In this document: positions 16,886-27,181 of the stretch, in pieces
How the letters are laid out: each line of letters opens with the position of its first letter
Numbering within the stretch: position 1 is the stretch's first letter
Assembly (NCBI GenBank): GCA_045646965.1
Contig: JAZRLR010000017.1
Location: 1-51,790, forward strand
Direction: 5' to 3'
DNA from: HGM04593 sp045646965
GTDB taxonomy: Bacteria; Bacteroidota; Bacteroidia; Bacteroidales; Bacteroidaceae
Length of the DNA stretch: 51,790 bases
Program-made: the position numbers and the translations under genes
Notes under the pieces: generated by a model
What the model saw: only the letters and a program-made list of their open reading frames with translations
Databases searched by the model: none
What the model was told of the DNA's origin: nothing

Positions 16886-18919
16886 TTACCAAATATCGAG
16901 ACGCTCCTCGGCGGGAACGAACATCGCATCGCTCTCGGTGATGCCAAACGCTGTGTACCAGTCGTTTATGTGGGGCAATGTGCCGTTTACGCGCCAGCGT
17001 GTGAGCGAGTGGGGGTCGTTCTTTGTGAGGTTGCGTATCTCCTCGTCGCGTATATTGCCCGCCCATACGTTGGCGTATGAGAGGTAGAAACGCTGCTCGG
17101 GTGTGAAGCCCTCTTCTGTGGGCAGGGGGTTCTCTTTTGTGGCGTTCTTGAATGCCTGCATCGCAATTTTCAGGCCGCCGTGGTCGGCGATGTTCTCGCC
17201 CACGGTGAGCTGTCCGTTGGCGTTGAGGCCGGGGAGCACCTCTATCTTGTCAAAGAAGTCGATTATTACCTTTGCGCGCTCGTTGAAACTGTCGGCATCC
17301 TCTTTGCTCCACCAGTTCTCAAAGTTACCCTCTTTGTTGAACTGACGTCCCTGGTCGTCGAAGCCGTGTGTCATCTCGTGGCCGATTACCACGCCTATGG
17401 CGCCGTAGTTGAAGGCGTCGTCGGCTCCCATATCAAAGAAAGGATACTGCAGAATGGCTGCGGGGAAACAAATCTCGTTGGTCACGGGGCTGTAGTATGC
17501 GTTCACGGTCTGCGGAGATATGTGCCACTCGCTGCGGTCTACGGGTTTGTTGAAATTGCGCTCTATGTGGTCGTCCCAGCCAAAGGCTGAAATGTCGCGG
17601 CACACATCGGCGTAGCTCTTTGCGGGGTCTATGGTGAGCTTGCTGTAGTCCTGCCATTTGTCGGGGTAGCCTATCTTCACGGTGAAGGCGTCGAGCTTCT
17701 CGTGGGCTGCTGCTTTTGTGCTGTCGCTCATCCAACTTTGTGCGTCTATGCGCTCGCCGAGTGCAATCTGCAGGTTTTTCACAAGTTCTACCATACGCTC
17801 CTTGGCTGCGGGCGGGAAATACTTGGCAACGTAGAGCTCGCCGATAATCTCGCTCAAAGAACCGTCGGTGGCCGAGAGGGCGCGTTTCCAGCGTGCCTGC
17901 TGTGCTTTCTTGCCGCTCATCGTGCGACCGTAAAAGTCAAAGGCAAGCTCCTCAATTTCGTCGCTCAACTCCGATGTTGTAGAGGCAATGATTCTCCACT
18001 GCATATAGGCTTTTATATCGTCGAGAGAGGCACTCTTTATGATGTCGGCCACCTCGGCTATTGCGGCAGGCTGTCCCACATTTATCTCTTTTATCTCGGC
18101 GGGGTTTATGCCGAGCGGGGTGAAGAATGTGTCCCACTGCATTGTGGGGAACTCCTCTTTCACCTTGTCGTAACTCATAGGGTGGTAGCTGTTTGCGGGG
18201 TTGCGACGCTCCACGCGGCTCAACGATTTGTCGGCTATGCGCGACTCTATGCGCATCACGGCCTCCATATTCTTTGCTGCCTGCTGCTCGTCGAAGCCCT
18301 GTAGCTTGAACATATTCACCACATACTCTTTGAACTTGTTTCTTATGGCTGTGGTAGCCTCGTCGGTGTCGCTGTAGTAGCTCTTCTCGGGCAGTGAGAG
18401 GCCGCCTTGTGCCACAGTGAGTATGTTATTATTGCTGTTTTTTATGTCGCTGCCTATGCCTGTGGCAAAGAAACCGCCTATGCCCAAGCGGTAGTTTTTT
18501 GCCATAAGAGGCAGGATGTCGGCTCTGTCGGCAAGCTGTGCCACCTCTTGCAGGTAGGGCTGTATGGGGCTGTTGCCCAGAGCGTTGCGGCGTGTGCTGT
18601 CCATCGCGAGGTTGTAGAGGTCGCCCACCTTTTGGCCGTTTGAACCGGGCTTGTGCTCCTGTGTTGCAAGCTCCAGGACAAGCTCCTGCAACTGCTCTTT
18701 GCTCTTCTCGCGCAGAGCATCGAACTGGCCGTAACGGGCAAATTCGTCGGGCAGAGGGTTTCTTTTGCTCCATCCGCCTGTGGCATATTCATAGAAATCG
18801 GTGCCGGGACACTTTGTGGTGTCCATATTTGTGTAATCTATCATACTGTTCATCTTTTTATCGGTTGAGCAACCTATGGCTGCCAGGAGCATAGTTGCGT
18901 ATACAAATATCTTTCTCAT
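16886..18919 (-). CDS. M13-family zinc metallopeptidase (neprilysin/PepO-like), lipoprotein
   Basis: A 677-residue predicted lipoprotein (lipobox cysteine at residue 17). The zinc site is complete: HEMTH at about 511-515 and the downstream glutamate in ENIADHGG near 574. An N-terminal helical domain precedes the catalytic domain as in neprilysin and PepO. M13 peptidases cleave oligopeptides outside the cytoplasm. Its ATG is separated by one base from the stop of the ABC-F gene, indicating co-transcription. The substrate is unknown. Confidence 0.94.
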   Translation of the reverse strand: MRKIFVYATMLLAAIGCSTDKKMNSMIDYTNMDTTKCPGTDFYEYATGGWSKRNPLPDEFARYGQFDALREKSKEQLQELVLELATQEHKPGSNGQKVGDLYNLAMDSTRRNALGNSPIQPYLQEVAQLADRADILPLMAKNYRLGIGGFFATGIGSDIKNSNNNILTVAQGGLSLPEKSYYSDTDEATTAIRNKFKEYVVNMFKLQGFDEQQAAKNMEAVMRIESRIADKSLSRVERRNPANSYHPMSYDKVKEEFPTMQWDTFFTPLGINPAEIKEINVGQPAAIAEVADIIKSASLDDIKAYMQWRIIASTTSELSDEIEELAFDFYGRTMSGKKAQQARWKRALSATDGSLSEIIGELYVAKYFPPAAKERMVELVKNLQIALGERIDAQSWMSDSTKAAAHEKLDAFTVKIGYPDKWQDYSKLTIDPAKSYADVCRDISAFGWDDHIERNFNKPVDRSEWHISPQTVNAYYSPVTNEICFPAAILQYPFFDMGADDAFNYGAIGVVIGHEMTHGFDDQGRQFNKEGNFENWWSKEDADSFNERAKVIIDFFDKIEVLPGLNANGQLTVGENIADHGGLKIAMQAFKNATKENPLPTEEGFTPEQRFYLSYANVWAGNIRDEEIRNLTKNDPHSLTRWRVNGTLPHINDWYTAFGITESDAMFVPAEERLDIW

Positions 18920-18920
18920 A

Positions 18921-20858
<1,938 letters not shown>

Positions 20859-20893
20859 TTTTTTACCCTTTTATATAATTATACATTCAAATA

Positions 20894-20924
20894 CAAAGTT
20901 AGGCCTTTAGTATGATAAATGCAA
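20894..20924 (-). promoter_or_regulatory. Promoter of the ABC-F gene unit
   Basis: On the minus strand TTGC (20921-20924), about 19-20 nt, TAACTTTG (20894-20901) fits the Bacteroidota consensus, 35 nt before the start. Confidence 0.65.
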
Positions 20925-21004
20925 GGGCGCGGGCTTTAATCGGAGGCTCTTTTCTCCCTTTTTTAACTTTTTTCATAAAAAAACGAAAAAAAATGGCGAA
21001 AAAC

Positions 21005-21035
21005 TTGCAGGGTAAAAATAACGCCTTTATATTTG
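21005..21035 (+). promoter_or_regulatory. Promoter of the PerR-like gene
   Basis: TTG (21005-21007), 20 nt, TATATTTG (21028-21035) matches the consensus, 30 nt upstream of the ATG. Confidence 0.7.
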
Positions 21036-21065
21036 CAATGATTTCAGAAATGAAGTGTAATAAAA

Positions 21066-21500
21066 ATGATAACCGATACAGAAGTGATGACACGAGCAGA
21101 TTTAAAGAAAGAACTTATAGATGCCGGTATTCGTCCCTCGGTACAGCGTCTTGCGATATACGAATATGTTAAGGTGAATCGCACACATCCCACTGCCGAC
21201 GTGGTTTACGACGCACTGCGCGACGAGCTTGGTTCTCTCTCTCTTACAACGGTTTACAATACCTTGAAACTGTTTGTGGATGCGGGGCTCATAGCAATGC
21301 TCACGATAGACGACACTTTCCGCTGTTTCGACGGCGACACATCGTGCCACGCGCATTTTCGCTGCGAGAGCTGTGGCAAGATAGTGGATATGAATATGAG
21401 AAAAGATTTCCTTTCTCTGGTCGATTCTCTCGAGGGTTATGAGATAAAAGATGCCCAGCTCTACCTGAAAGGTTTCTGTCCGGCGTGTTGCAAGAATTAA
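21066..21500 (+). CDS. Fur-family transcriptional repressor, PerR-like
   Basis: A 144-residue regulator with a winged-helix N-terminal domain (SLTTVYNTL recognition helix) and a dimerisation domain. The regulatory metal motif region is CHAHFRC. Two CxxC pairs, CESC and CPAC, form the structural zinc site. The gene is followed 56 nt later by a rubrerythrin gene, a classic PerR target, which favours a peroxide-responsive role over iron-responsive Fur. The start could also be the ATG at 21087. Confidence 0.88.
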   Translation: MITDTEVMTRADLKKELIDAGIRPSVQRLAIYEYVKVNRTHPTADVVYDALRDELGSLSLTTVYNTLKLFVDAGLIAMLTIDDTFRCFDGDTSCHAHFRCESCGKIVDMNMRKDFLSLVDSLEGYEIKDAQLYLKGFCPACCKN

Positions 21501-21556
21501 GAAAGAAATAGACAATAAATAATAAAAGGATAATAACAATTTAAATTTTTACGATT

Positions 21557-22105
21557 ATGAAAAAGTATATTTGTTCAGTTTGCGGTTATATTCACGAAGG
21601 TGATTCAGCTCCCGAAAGATGCCCCTTGTGCAAAGTTCCCCAGGAAAAATTCAACGAGATGGAGCAGAGCGGAAAGCTCGAGTTTGTTCAGGAGCACGTA
21701 ATTGGCGTTGCCAAGGGCTGCGACGATGAGATGATAAAAGATCTTAACAATCACTTTATGGGTGAGTGCACCGAGGTTGGTATGTATCTTGCAATGAGCC
21801 GTCAGGCCGACCGCGAGGGCTATCCCGAAATTGCCGAGGCTTACAAGCGTTACGCTTGGGAGGAGGCAGAGCACGCAGCTAAGTTTGCCGAGCTCCTGGG
21901 TGAGGTAGTTTGGGATACAAAGACAAACCTCGAGAAACGTATGAACGCCGAGTCGGGTGCTTGCGCCGATAAATATCGCATCGCAAAGCGTGCCAAGGAA
22001 CTCAACCTCGACGCTATCCACGACACAGTTCACGAGATGGCAAAGGATGAGGCTCGTCACGGCAAGGGCTTTGAGGGACTCTACCACCGTTACTTCGGAA
22101 AGTAA
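21557..22105 (+). CDS. Rubrerythrin with N-terminal rubredoxin domain (reverse rubrerythrin)
   Basis: A 182-residue peroxide-scavenging iron protein. A rubredoxin-like iron site comes first (CSVCGY ... CPLC, residues 6-25). A four-helix diiron ferritin-like domain follows, with ligands in ECTEVGMYL, EEAEHA and DEARHG. This domain order is the reverse of classical rubrerythrin. It reduces hydrogen peroxide in the cytoplasm using electrons from NADH via redox partners. It probably shares the PerR-like gene's transcript and is followed by a terminator. Confidence 0.95.
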   Translation: MKKYICSVCGYIHEGDSAPERCPLCKVPQEKFNEMEQSGKLEFVQEHVIGVAKGCDDEMIKDLNNHFMGECTEVGMYLAMSRQADREGYPEIAEAYKRYAWEEAEHAAKFAELLGEVVWDTKTNLEKRMNAESGACADKYRIAKRAKELNLDAIHDTVHEMAKDEARHGKGFEGLYHRYFGK

Positions 22106-22123
22106 TTTCCCCTTCATAAAAAG

Positions 22124-22153
22124 AACGAGGCGACACAATCGGTCGCCTCGTTT
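22124..22153 (+). terminator. Terminator after rubrerythrin gene
   Basis: An 11-bp perfect stem AACGAGGCGAC / GTCGCCTCGTT (22124-22134 and 22142-22152) with a 7-nt loop, followed by a T-rich tail. Confidence 0.88.
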
Positions 22154-22171
22154 CTATTTTGTATAATGCAG

Positions 22172-22654
22172 TTATTTGAACTGTGCCATCATCTGCAATG
22201 CGGTTACGGCGCACTCGTCGCCTTTGTTTCCGAGTCGTCCGCCGCTGCGCTCCTGTGCCTGCAGCAGGTTGTTTGTGGTTATGAGGCCGAAGATAACGGG
22301 CACGTTATACTCCACGTTCAGCTTCGAGAGGCCGGCTGTGACGCCCTCGCAGATATAGTCGAAGTGGGGGGTGTCGCCTCGTATCACGCAACCGATGGCA
22401 ATTACAGAGTCGTACTTGCCGCTCTTTACCATCTGCGCCGCGCCATATATCAGCTCGAAACTGCCGGGTACACTTACGAGGGTGATATCCTCCTGTGCCA
22501 CGCCGTTTGCTGTGAGTGTGGCCACCGCACCGTCGCGCAGTGCGTAGGTTATCTCGTCGTTCCACTCGGCATATACTATGCCCACTTTTCTTCCTTTACC
22601 GCTTGCTACCTTGCTTGCATCGTAGCCCGATAGGTTGTGCATTTCTGTTGCCAT
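22172..22654 (-). CDS. ribH: 6,7-dimethyl-8-ribityllumazine synthase
   Basis: A 160-residue enzyme, the usual length for lumazine synthase. It condenses a ribitylamino-uracil with dihydroxybutanone phosphate in the penultimate step of riboflavin synthesis. Family features are visible: VPGSFEL, the GCVIRGDTPHFDYIC phosphate/active-site loop with catalytic His, and GLITTNNLLQAQER near the end. Lumazine synthases assemble into pentamers or icosahedral shells. It stands alone; the upstream TPR gene is separated by a terminator-like stem. Confidence 0.96.
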   Translation of the reverse strand: MATEMHNLSGYDASKVASGKGRKVGIVYAEWNDEITYALRDGAVATLTANGVAQEDITLVSVPGSFELIYGAAQMVKSGKYDSVIAIGCVIRGDTPHFDYICEGVTAGLSKLNVEYNVPVIFGLITTNNLLQAQERSGGRLGNKGDECAVTALQMMAQFK

Positions 22655-22703
22655 ATTTTTATCTTTTAATCTCTTGTGAGGGTTTTCTTTGTTCTTATAT
22701 ACA

Positions 22704-22735
22704 ATTAAAGCAGCCTGTGCGCAGGCTGCTTTAAT
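22704..22735 (-). terminator. Terminator-like hairpin between the TPR gene and ribH
   Basis: A perfect 14-bp inverted repeat (22704-22717 and 22722-22735) with a 4-nt loop. On the minus strand it follows the TPR gene, and the tail is moderately U-rich. It suggests that ribH has its own promoter, though no TAnnTTTG was found upstream of ribH. Confidence 0.75.
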
Positions 22736-22756
22736 GTTTTATGTACTCTGCGCAAA

Positions 22757-23428
22757 TTATTTTACGCGGTTGATGTACTTGTCGATTTCTGTAACTGTGA
22801 TAGAAGATGTGGGATAATCGTTCTTTATCTCCTCGTAGAGCTTGAGAGCCTTTGCGGGCTTGCCCTGCTGCTCATAAATAGAACCTGCCTGCAAAAGGTA
22901 GAAGGGGCTGATTGTGTTGTTCTGTGCAGCGTCGGCAGCTTTGATAAAGTAGTCGATGGCAGCGTCGGCGTCGCCTGTCTGTGCGTAGCAGTTGCCAAGT
23001 GCGCCGTAAGCGGCGGGGGCAACCATCTGGTCGTTACCGTCAAATGACTTCAAGTAGTCGATAGCCTCGTCGTAGCGGCCAAGCTGTGCAAGAGCAAATC
23101 CTGCGTATGCGTTGGCAAGGTTACCGGCTGCGGTGCCGCTGTACTCCTCTGCAACTCCTTTGAAACCGAGGTTGATACCATCACCCTCGAGGGCAGTCTC
23201 GAACTGTTGTGCGGCAAACATACTCTCTGCGGCAAACATAGCCTCTGCAGCCTCTTTCTCTCTGGGCTCGGCAACGTATGTGCTGTACAATGTGCAACCC
23301 AAAATCAAAATCACGATGGCTGCGATAGCCGCAATGATAGTGTTTTTGTGCTTGATTATAAGAGCCTCTGATTTTGACAATACCTCATCGGCAAGGATGG
23401 GTGCGTCTTCGTTTTTCTTGTTACTCAT
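22757..23428 (-). CDS. Membrane-anchored tetratricopeptide repeat protein
   Basis: A 223-residue protein with a short cytoplasmic N terminus and one transmembrane segment (about residues 27-49). Tetratricopeptide-type helical repeats follow (GNLANAYAGFALAQLGRYDEAIDYL, then AYGALGNCYAQTGDADAAIDYF, each cited in part). The layout matches the YfgM/TPR_21-like family of periplasmic chaperone-like proteins. The start at 23428 (MSNKKNEDAP) is preferred over an upstream in-frame ATG at 23470 because the upstream residues lie at the promoter. Confidence 0.8.
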   Translation of the reverse strand: MSNKKNEDAPILADEVLSKSEALIIKHKNTIIAAIAAIVILILGCTLYSTYVAEPREKEAAEAMFAAESMFAAQQFETALEGDGINLGFKGVAEEYSGTAAGNLANAYAGFALAQLGRYDEAIDYLKSFDGNDQMVAPAAYGALGNCYAQTGDADAAIDYFIKAADAAQNNTISPFYLLQAGSIYEQQGKPAKALKLYEEIKNDYPTSSITVTEIDKYINRVK

Positions 23429-23574
23429 AGTTATATTATTTTTTGTTATTTTATCGGTTTTGAACTGCAAAAATAATCAATTTATGTTTAGGTGAAAAAT
23501 TATAGCTGTTTTTTTTCGTTTATTTGCAAAAAAGTCAAGTTCTGCGGTTTAAATACTGTCGCTGTTTATTTACG

Positions 23575-23609
23575 CTCGCTGTGAAAAATATTCAAGTAAA
23601 CTTGATATT
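23575..23609 (+). repeat. Hairpin repeat unit, copy 1
   Basis: A 35-nt unit starting CTCGCTGTGAAAAATATT and containing the stem CAAGT-AA-ACTTG (23593-23604). It is identical to copy 2 except for two bases that lie opposite each other in the stem. Confidence 0.85.
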
Positions 23610-23683
23610 ATTTGGCTTCGCCGAAATTATTTTGTGCTCGTTGCGAGTAAAAATAAATTTTTACCCACTCGCTTAATAAATTT

Positions 23684-23706
23684 TCGCTCGTTTGTACCTA
23701 TCTTTG
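23684..23706 (+). repeat. Promoter-like repeat unit, copy 1
   Basis: A 23-nt unit (TCGCTCGTTTGT ... TATCTTTG) matching 21 of 23 bases of the unit at 23769-23791. It ends in a full -7 consensus but is 148 nt from recF. Confidence 0.8.
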
Positions 23707-23731
23707 AGCTAACGCTCGAAGATGTTCTTCA

Positions 23732-23766
23732 CTCGCTGTGAAAAATATTCAAGCAAGCTTGATATT
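23732..23766 (+). repeat. Hairpin repeat unit, copy 2
   Basis: Matches copy 1 at 33 of 35 bases. Its stem is CAAGC-AA-GCTTG (23750-23761), so a T-A pair in copy 1 is a C-G pair here. Confidence 0.85.
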
Positions 23767-23768
23767 TC

Positions 23769-23791
23769 TCGCTCGTTTGTGTCTATCTTTG
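23769..23791 (+). promoter_or_regulatory. Probable recF promoter (promoter-like unit, copy 2)
   Basis: TATCTTTG at 23784-23791 fits the -7 consensus; a TTG at 23759-23761 could serve as -33 with a slightly long 22-nt spacer. It is 62 nt before the recF ATG and is the second copy of the 23-nt unit. Confidence 0.6.
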
Positions 23792-23853
23792 CAAAATAGC
23801 GCGGGGAGGGTGAAAGAGTGCCTGCCGTGCGCAAAATTTAATTTGTCTGTAAA

Positions 23854-24960
23854 ATGCTTATAAAGAATATTTCGGTACTTAACTACAGAAACCTCGGCGA
23901 GGTGGATATTGCCCTTTCTCCCAAGATAAACTGCTTTATCGGAAGCAACGGAATGGGCAAGACCAATCTGCTCGATGCCATATATTATCTCTCTTTCTGC
24001 AAGAGTGCCGTCACGGTGGCCGACAGTGCAAATATTATGCACGAAGAGCCTTTTTTTATGATTCAGGGTGCCTACTGCAGTGACTGCGGCAGCGACGAGG
24101 AGATTTCGTGCGGTCTCAAAAGGGGCGAGAAGAAGCAGTTCAAACGTAACAAAAAGAACTACGACCGCCTCTCCGACCACATAGGCGCGGTGCCGCTTGT
24201 AATGATTTCTCCCGCCGACAACGAACTCATAGCCGGCGGCAGCGAGGAGCGTCGTCGTTTTATGGATGTGGTTATTTCGCAGTATGACAAGAATTATTTG
24301 AGTGCGCTCATACGTTACAACCGTGCTTTGCTACAGCGCAACGTGCTGCTGCGCGGCGAACGTGAGCCCGACGGCGAGATGCTCTCGCTTATGGAAGAGA
24401 TGATGCTTGCCGAGGCGTCTGTCATATACGAGGGGCGCAAGGCGTTTGTCGAGGAGCTCGTTCCCATTTTCTCGGAATTTCACTCTGTGATAACGGGGGG
24501 CAGCGAGCGCGTGACGCTACACTACCGCAGCCACGCCTCCGAGGGAGACCTCGCCCTGCAACTGCGCGCATCGCGCGCCGACGACCGTCGTGTGGGGCAC
24601 ACCACAAAGGGCGTGCACCGCGACGAGCTTGTGATGCAGCTCAACGGCTATCCCTTGAAACGCGAGGGCTCGCAGGGGCAGAACAAGAGCTATCTTGTGG
24701 CGCTCAAGTTGGCGCAGTATCACTTTCTGCACAGCAAGGGCGGTGAGACACCGCTGCTTCTGCTCGACGATATATTCGACAAACTCGACTCGCGTCGCGT
24801 GGAGCAGATAATTAACCTTGTGTCGGGCGAGAAATTCGGACAGATATTTATCACCGATGTAAACAGGGAACACATAGATAACATCCTCGACTGCATCGAC
24901 GGTGAGTACAAGCTCTTTGAGGTTATAGGCGGCGAGGTTAAAATGATAAAAGAGCGATGA
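23854..24960 (+). CDS. recF: DNA replication and repair protein RecF
   Basis: A 368-residue SMC-like ATPase with the RecF N terminus LNYRNL, Walker A GSNGMGKTNLLDAIYYLS near 30-47, and the C-terminal signature/Walker B region SQGQNKSYLVALKLAQ ... PLLLLDDIFDKLD. RecF helps load RecA at single-strand gaps with RecO and RecR. Its stop overlaps the start of the DciA-like gene by 4 nt (ATGA), which indicates translational coupling. Confidence 0.96.
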   Translation: MLIKNISVLNYRNLGEVDIALSPKINCFIGSNGMGKTNLLDAIYYLSFCKSAVTVADSANIMHEEPFFMIQGAYCSDCGSDEEISCGLKRGEKKQFKRNKKNYDRLSDHIGAVPLVMISPADNELIAGGSEERRRFMDVVISQYDKNYLSALIRYNRALLQRNVLLRGEREPDGEMLSLMEEMMLAEASVIYEGRKAFVEELVPIFSEFHSVITGGSERVTLHYRSHASEGDLALQLRASRADDRRVGHTTKGVHRDELVMQLNGYPLKREGSQGQNKSYLVALKLAQYHFLHSKGGETPLLLLDDIFDKLDSRRVEQIINLVSGEKFGQIFITDVNREHIDNILDCIDGEYKLFEVIGGEVKMIKER

Positions 24961-25247
24961 GACGAGGCGAAACAAAATCCATTGCCGAGCTTGTGAGGGC
25001 AATGTGCCGCGAAGAGGGGCTCGAGACGCCGCTCAACGAGTACCGTCTCATAAATGCGTGGGGCGAGGTGCTTGGCGAGGCGGTGAACTCCTACACCAAG
25101 GAGCTGCGCATATATAACCAGGTGCTCTATGTCACGCTCACCTCTTCGGTGGTGCGTCACGAGCTCTTTATGAACCGCAAATCGCTTGTGCGCAAGCTCA
25201 ACGAGCACGTCAAGGCCAACGTGATAACAAACATAGTGTTCCGTTGA
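24957..25247 (+). CDS. DUF721/DciA-like protein (putative replicative helicase loader)
   Basis: A 96-residue basic protein made largely of the DUF721 domain (pattern WGEVLGEAVNSYTKEL, then LYVTLTSSVVRHELFMN). DUF721 includes DciA, the ancestral loader of the DnaB replicative helicase in bacteria without DnaC or DnaI. Coupling to recF repeats an association known from actinobacterial recF-dciA gene order. The function is inferred from the domain and the neighbour. Confidence 0.85.
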   Translation: MRRGETKSIAELVRAMCREEGLETPLNEYRLINAWGEVLGEAVNSYTKELRIYNQVLYVTLTSSVVRHELFMNRKSLVRKLNEHVKANVITNIVFR

Positions 25248-25291
25248 ACATAATTGTAGCGACGCTGTTTTTTTCTTGTACAGAAAAAGTT

Positions 25292-25299
25292 TATTTTTG
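25292..25299 (+). promoter_or_regulatory. -7 element upstream of the nucleoside transporter gene
   Basis: TATTTTTG fits TAnnTTTG, 44 nt before the ATG. The -33 region is only a T-run (about 25268-25274). Confidence 0.5.
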
Positions 25300-25343
25300 C
25301 GAGCAGGTTTTAAAAAATAAATAAAATAAAATTCAAATAAAGT

Positions 25344-26600
25344 ATGCAAGGTTTAGGAACAAAGACAAGGCTCATAATATTGAGTTTTTTGCAGTTTGCA
25401 GTGTGGGGTGCCTATCTCACCTCTATGGGACGCTATTTGGGCGGTGCAGGCTTGGGCGACTATATAGGATGGTTCTTTGCCGTTCAGGGAATAGTTTCAA
25501 TCTTTATGCCCGCAATCATTGGTATCATAGCCGACAGATGGGTTCCGGCGCAGCGCCTTTTGGCTATCTGTCACGCCATAGCTGCCATCTTTATGATTCT
25601 TACCGGTTATATGGGCCTGACAAAGGGCGATGCCGTTACGTTTAACGACCTCTTTTGGCTCTATGCTGTGAGCGTGGCTTTCTATATGCCCACTCTGGCT
25701 CTCTCAAACTCGGTCTCTTATATGGTATTGGAGATGGGCGGCCTCGACACGGTGAAGGCGTTCCCTCCCATTCGTGTATTTGGAACGATAGGTTTCATTG
25801 TGTCGATGTGGATTGTAGACATAGCCGGTTTCCAGAGTAACTGCAACCAGTTCTTTACATCGGGTGTGTGGGGCCTTCTGCTTGCCGCATACTCTCTCAC
25901 CCTGCCCTCGTGCCCCACAAACAAGGCGGGCGAGCAGCAGTCGGTGGCGTCGGCTCTGGGGCTCGATGCCTTCAAGCTCTTTGGGCAGAAGCGTATGGCA
26001 ATCTTCTTCCTCTTCTCAATGCTGCTTGGCGGCGCGTTACAGATTTCCAACGGCTTTGCCAACAGTTTCATAGGTGGCTTTGGGGAGTTTCCTCAATATG
26101 CCGACACATTTGCCGTGCAGCACACAAATATCCTCATATCTCTCTCGCAGATGTCCGAGACGCTCTGTATTCTGCTCATTCCCTTCTTCCTGGGCAAGTT
26201 CGGAATTAAAAAGGTGATGCTCCTCGCGATGTTTGCCTGGATGCTGCGCTTTGGTTTCTTTGCCGTGGGCGACCCCGGTATGCCCGGTGTGCTTCTCTTT
26301 GTGGCCTCTATGATTGTATATGGCGTTGCGTTCGACTTTTTCAATATCTCGGGTTCGCTCTTTGTAGACAAAGAGGTGCCGCTCAATATGCGTTCGAGTG
26401 CGCAGGGCCTTTTTATGCTTATGACAAACGGCCTCGGAGCCTCTATAGGTGTGATTGCGGCGCAGGAGGTGGTGAATCACTTCACAAAGAACGGCACCTA
26501 CTTCAATGGCTGGCCCACAGCGTGGTATGTATTTGCAGGGTATGCCCTGGCTATAGCCGTGGTGTTTGCGCTTGTCTTTAAAGAGAAAAAGAGTGTTTGA
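25344..26600 (+). CDS. Nucleoside:proton symporter, NupG/XapB-like MFS transporter
   Basis: A 418-residue membrane protein with about twelve hydrophobic segments and the opening LSFLQFAVWGAYLTSMGRYL, characteristic of the nucleoside-H+ symporter (NHS) branch of the major facilitator superfamily. It would import nucleosides across the inner membrane. The stop codon is 5 nt from the start of the next gene. Nucleoside specificity comes from family resemblance only. Confidence 0.9.
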   Translation: MQGLGTKTRLIILSFLQFAVWGAYLTSMGRYLGGAGLGDYIGWFFAVQGIVSIFMPAIIGIIADRWVPAQRLLAICHAIAAIFMILTGYMGLTKGDAVTFNDLFWLYAVSVAFYMPTLALSNSVSYMVLEMGGLDTVKAFPPIRVFGTIGFIVSMWIVDIAGFQSNCNQFFTSGVWGLLLAAYSLTLPSCPTNKAGEQQSVASALGLDAFKLFGQKRMAIFFLFSMLLGGALQISNGFANSFIGGFGEFPQYADTFAVQHTNILISLSQMSETLCILLIPFFLGKFGIKKVMLLAMFAWMLRFGFFAVGDPGMPGVLLFVASMIVYGVAFDFFNISGSLFVDKEVPLNMRSSAQGLFMLMTNGLGASIGVIAAQEVVNHFTKNGTYFNGWPTAWYVFAGYALAIAVVFALVFKEKKSV

Positions 26601-26605
26601 GAACT

Positions 26606-27181
26606 ATGGTTGAACTTGTAGTTGCCGATATAATGTCGAAGGCGCACGACCGACGCGCCCACATACTTCTGTTGCAGGAACGCGACGGTTTACGCAAAAT
26701 AATTGTGGCTCTGGGTATGCTCGAGGCGCAGGCCGTGGTCTTCTCTATGCACGGCGTTCAGTCGCCGCGTCCGCTCACGCACGACCTTTTCGGCTCTTTC
26801 GCCTCGGCGTTTAACATAGAGATGTTGAGCGCGCTTATATATAAGATTGAAGACGGCACCTTCTTCTCGCGCATTAACTTTAAGCAGGGCGACGAGACAA
26901 GGGAGGTGGACGCCCGCACTTCCGACGCGGTGGCTCTTGCCCTGCGTATGGGTGCCCCCATATACATAACCGAGGAACTTCTCAACCGCATCTGCATACG
27001 CGACGAGCAGGGTGGGGCCATCTCTATCCCCATCACAGCGGCCGACGAGAAGACTCTGCGCGAGGCTATGGACCGCGCCGTGAAAGAGGAGAAATATGAG
27101 CTTGCGATGAAGCTGAAGGAGGAACTCGACTCGCGTCGCCCCACAGAACAAAGTAATAACGACACAAACGAAAATATTTAA
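26606..27181 (+). CDS. Bifunctional nuclease family (DUF151) protein with UVR motif
   Basis: A 191-residue protein beginning MVELVVADIMSK. The N-terminal ~130 residues form the BFN/DUF151 domain (KIIVALGMLEAQAV and ARTSDAVALALR motifs). The end contains a UvrB/UvrC-type helical hairpin (AMKLKEELDSRR) near residues 155-180. Plant relatives show RNase and DNase activity; the bacterial role is uncertain. ATG at 26606 is chosen over a TTG upstream. The stop overlaps the rsmE start by one base. Confidence 0.88.
   Translation: MVELVVADIMSKAHDRRAHILLLQERDGLRKIIVALGMLEAQAVVFSMHGVQSPRPLTHDLFGSFASAFNIEMLSALIYKIEDGTFFSRINFKQGDETREVDARTSDAVALALRMGAPIYITEELLNRICIRDEQGGAISIPITAADEKTLREAMDRAVKEEKYELAMKLKEELDSRRPTEQSNNDTNENI

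Larger units (their letters stand above)
23429..23853. other. 425-nt AT-rich intergenic region with duplicated hairpin/promoter modules
   Basis: No gene is visible. On the minus strand TATTTTTG (23468-23475) is a probable -7 element for the TPR gene. The rest contains two copies of a 35-nt hairpin unit, two copies of a 23-nt unit ending in TATCTTTG, and further small palindromes (GTAAAAA/TTTTTAC, GGC-TTC-GCC, CTCG-TTG-CGAG). The right end is the recF promoter region. Confidence 0.8.

Noticed and set aside
23575..23791. CRISPR array reading of the recF-upstream repeats
   Set aside because: There are only two copies of each of two different units, spacers are unequal and themselves palindromic, and no cas genes are present.
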